A DNA stretch of 7,473 nt. Source: an uncultured Lachnospiraceae bacterium (GTDB lineage Bacteria; Bacillota; Clostridia; Lachnospirales; Lachnospiraceae). Numbering within the stretch: the stretch's first letter is position 1; each line of letters begins with the position of its first letter. Below, piece after piece: positions 5,885-7,473 of the stretch. The translations under genes were made by a program, and so were the position numbers. Location of the stretch: NCBI GenBank assembly GCA_905236615.1, contig CAJORC010000003.1:1-7473 (forward strand), written 5' to 3'. The notes under the pieces are model-generated. The model was not told the origin of the DNA. It saw nothing but the letters and a program-made list of their open reading frames with translations, and made no database searches.

Positions 5885-7348
5885 TCAGTCCTTCCTTGAC
5901 AAGATACTTTCAACGTTTTCCCGGATCTCTTTGCTCAATTCTTTACCGAATTCAGCTATGCTCGCCGTATAATTAAGAGACCGGTCGGTCAATTGGACGA
6001 TATTCTCTTTCATTCCTCCGTATATATTTCTTGGAATGTCAAATACATGCTCTGTACCTTTTATTATCATAGAAGTTGACTCCAGGAATAAATCTGACGG
6101 ATGCTTTCTTTTACGCTTAAATGTACCGTCAAGAACCATTGCATGTAATTCTTCATATCTTCTGTAAGCAGTTTTTACGCTGTCTTCCCATGAAATATAT
6201 ATCTCATCCATGGCATTCTGTCCGATTTCCTTTAAGTACGGAAGTCTTCCGGAAACATCTTCGAGAAGTGCCGCCATGCTTTCTGCGTTTTCGTCGATGA
6301 TAAAACCGTTTCTTCCGTCAGTGATACCTTCAGCCGCACATGAATCTTTTATCAGAACGCTTGCAAGACCGCAGGCTGCAGCCTCTCTAACAACGATCCC
6401 GTTTGTGTCATAGACAGACGGGAAAAGAAAAAGATCCGCTCTTGTATTTATCGCACGAAGGCGTTCCCTGTCTCTCTCAGATCCTGTAAAAATTATTAGA
6501 CCGCTTTTTCCTTCTTCAGCTTCAAAGTGTTTTTTTGTTCCGTCCTCTTTATAAATATCAAGAGATAATCCATAGTTGCGGATCGTCTCCTGTAATGCTT
6601 CAGCATCTGCTCCGCCGCCCACAAAAAGCATACGGTAGTCAATTCCCTTCTCCGAAAGGATTTTCAATGCATCAATTATCAGCGGCAGTCCCTTATATTT
6701 CATGATGCGTCCGACAAAGAGAAATACGGGGATATTCTCCGGCAGATCATAAAGAGAAGTTACTTCTCTGACCTTCTCCACATCAATCCTTCCCTTAGGG
6801 AAATCAACACCATTCGACATTACCCTGAAGTCACCTTCATAACCGAGAGATCTCAGATTTTCTCCGGCTCCTTCGGAAACGACCCAGACTTCATCACAGG
6901 CTGAGATATTCCTTACCATCGCCCTGATGGTCTCCTTTTTCAGGAAGCCTTCCCCAAGCGCTCTGGCGATATCAACATCAAATTTTGTATGGTATGTGAA
7001 AACGATCGGAACGCCTGTTTCATTCTGTAATATACGAGCCATTATCGTGGAAGAAACAGGACAATGTGTATGAATTATATCCGGTGAAAAATCAGCCAGC
7101 TGTTTAATGGCTCTCATTGCAAGAGGATTACCGGCTCTGTAACCGGCTACGATATCAGAAGTATTCAGGCTTGGATATGGCACTACCTTATATGGATAAT
7201 TATCGTAATCAGCGTCAGGATACCTCGGTGTCCCGACAATAACCCCGGCATTGAAATTTTCAGTCAGAATCTTACCGTAATTCATGACCGTATTTGCAAC
7301 ACCGTCAATTATAGGTGGAAATGAATCATTCAACAGGCATATATTCAA
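5885..7348 (-). CDS. GT4-family glycosyltransferase with C-terminal extension
   Basis: A 487-residue retaining glycosyltransferase with a GT-B fold that would move a sugar from a nucleotide donor to a lipid or sugar acceptor. Visible: N-terminal glycine-rich loop NDSFPPIIDGVANT (7-20), HTHCP (93-97), VFTYHTKFD (116-124), SNGVD (178-182), donor-domain FVGRIMKYKGL (211-221), and the nucleotide-sugar motif DTNGIVVRE (314-322), an Asp-x7-Glu form of the usual E-x7-E. The core ends near residue 405. About 80 more residues follow, starting with basic KRKRK (411-415) and continuing as mostly helical, charged sequence that could be a membrane-association or oligomerisation tail. Processive diacylglycerol glucosyltransferases are a plausible relative; the acceptor is unknown. 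The start is TTG (7348-7346), supported by GGAGG eight bases upstream (7361-7357), with no nearby in-frame ATG. It is the first gene of the pair with the glucosidase. Confidence 0.88.
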   Translation of the reverse strand: MNICLLNDSFPPIIDGVANTVMNYGKILTENFNAGVIVGTPRYPDADYDNYPYKVVPYPSLNTSDIVAGYRAGNPLAMRAIKQLADFSPDIIHTHCPVSSTIMARILQNETGVPIVFTYHTKFDVDIARALGEGFLKKETIRAMVRNISACDEVWVVSEGAGENLRSLGYEGDFRVMSNGVDFPKGRIDVEKVREVTSLYDLPENIPVFLFVGRIMKYKGLPLIIDALKILSEKGIDYRMLFVGGGADAEALQETIRNYGLSLDIYKEDGTKKHFEAEEGKSGLIIFTGSERDRERLRAINTRADLFLFPSVYDTNGIVVREAAACGLASVLIKDSCAAEGITDGRNGFIIDENAESMAALLEDVSGRLPYLKEIGQNAMDEIYISWEDSVKTAYRRYEELHAMVLDGTFKRKRKHPSDLFLESTSMIIKGTEHVFDIPRNIYGGMKENIVQLTDRSLNYTASIAEFGKELSKEIRENVESILSRKD

Positions 7349-7393
7349 AACGATGACCTCCGGATTTATTTCTATATATAGATTATGATGTCA

Positions 7394-7427
7394 GGGATTG
7401 TTCCGCACTTTGCGCTCCCACAATCCC
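7394..7427. repeat. Compound inverted repeat upstream of the glycosyltransferase
   Basis: GGGATTGT (7394-7401) and ACAATCCC (7420-7427) are perfectly complementary, and inside them CGCA (7404-7407) pairs with TGCG (7411-7414) around a three-base loop. No T run follows on either strand, so it is not an ordinary terminator. It lies 33 bases upstream of the gene's GGAGG. It may be part of an interspersed repeat or an operator. Confidence 0.55.
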
Positions 7428-7435
7428 ACCCAATA

Positions 7436-7470
7436 TTCGTGTTTTCGTGTTGCTCCGCAGCAGTTCACAC
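7436..7470. repeat. Tandem octamer and adjacent dyad at the window edge
   Basis: TTCGTGTT occurs twice back to back (7436-7451). Overlapping it, TGCT (7451-7454) pairs with AGCA (7459-7462), and outside that GTGT (7447-7450) pairs with ACAC (7467-7470) with a four-base bulge. No coding frame is convincing here. Together with the dyad at 7394-7427, the 7394-7473 stretch looks like an intergenic repeat unit that continues beyond the window. Confidence 0.4.
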
Positions 7471-7473
7471 TCA

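Noticed and set aside
5878..5913. TTG at 5913 as start of the glucosidase
   Set aside because: It has no SD and would add a 12-residue tail overlapping the upstream gene; the ATG at 5877 gives catalytic positions close to the characterised oligo-1,6-glucosidase.
6210..6413. Plus-strand frame of 67 codons
   Set aside because: Antisense to the donor-binding part of the glycosyltransferase; no RBS.
7365..7394. Promoter for the glycosyltransferase (CTGACA, CATAAT or TATATA boxes)
   Set aside because: Boxes resembling -10 or -35 occur, but no pair has suitable spacing, so I do not call one; the true promoter may lie nearby or beyond the edge.

Overview
The window looks like an AT-leaning chromosomal segment of an anaerobic Firmicute, most likely a Lachnospiraceae-type Clostridia (Butyrivibrio/Roseburia-like). 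This is an inference from protein style, strong AGGAGG-type ribosome binding sites, frequent GTG/TTG starts and gene content, not from a database search. Apart from the left ~650 bases, every convincing gene is on the minus strand.

Left end, plus strand (1-653): the 3' end of an IS91-family (Y2/HUH-type) transposase runs in from outside the window. A 57-residue acidic protein follows, too short to be found by ordinary ORF cut-offs. Its extended -10 promoter and its Shine-Dalgarno both lie inside one hairpin, and a composite terminator follows it. A second strong terminator (747-780) separates this segment from the minus-strand genes.

Centre, minus strand (4224 down to 798): a promoter just after the stop codon of the glucosidase gene drives an apparent operon. 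Its order is a cytidylate-kinase-like P-loop protein, a polar amino acid binding lipoprotein, an ABC permease, an ABC ATPase (overlapping the permease by 14 nt) and, with its own weaker promoter, an unrecognised 97-residue protein. The three ABC genes form a complete polar amino acid importer. A strong intrinsic terminator lies between the operon promoter and the first gene, so either transcription passes through it in a controlled way (attenuation) or expression depends on leakage.

Right part, minus strand (7348 down to 4225): a GT4 glycosyltransferase with an unusual C-terminal extension (TTG start) and a GH13 alpha-glucosidase of the oligo-1,6-glucosidase type sit 7 nt apart and end at the same terminator. 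They look like a two-gene unit for making and trimming alpha-glucosides, possibly in glycolipid or glycan metabolism. The last ~80 bases hold dyads and a tandem repeat resembling an interspersed intergenic repeat.

I see no CRISPR array, tRNA, rRNA, known riboswitch or defence system. The genes belong to known families. The less ordinary material is regulatory (the terminator inside a leader and the promoter/SD hairpin) plus the small orphan proteins.
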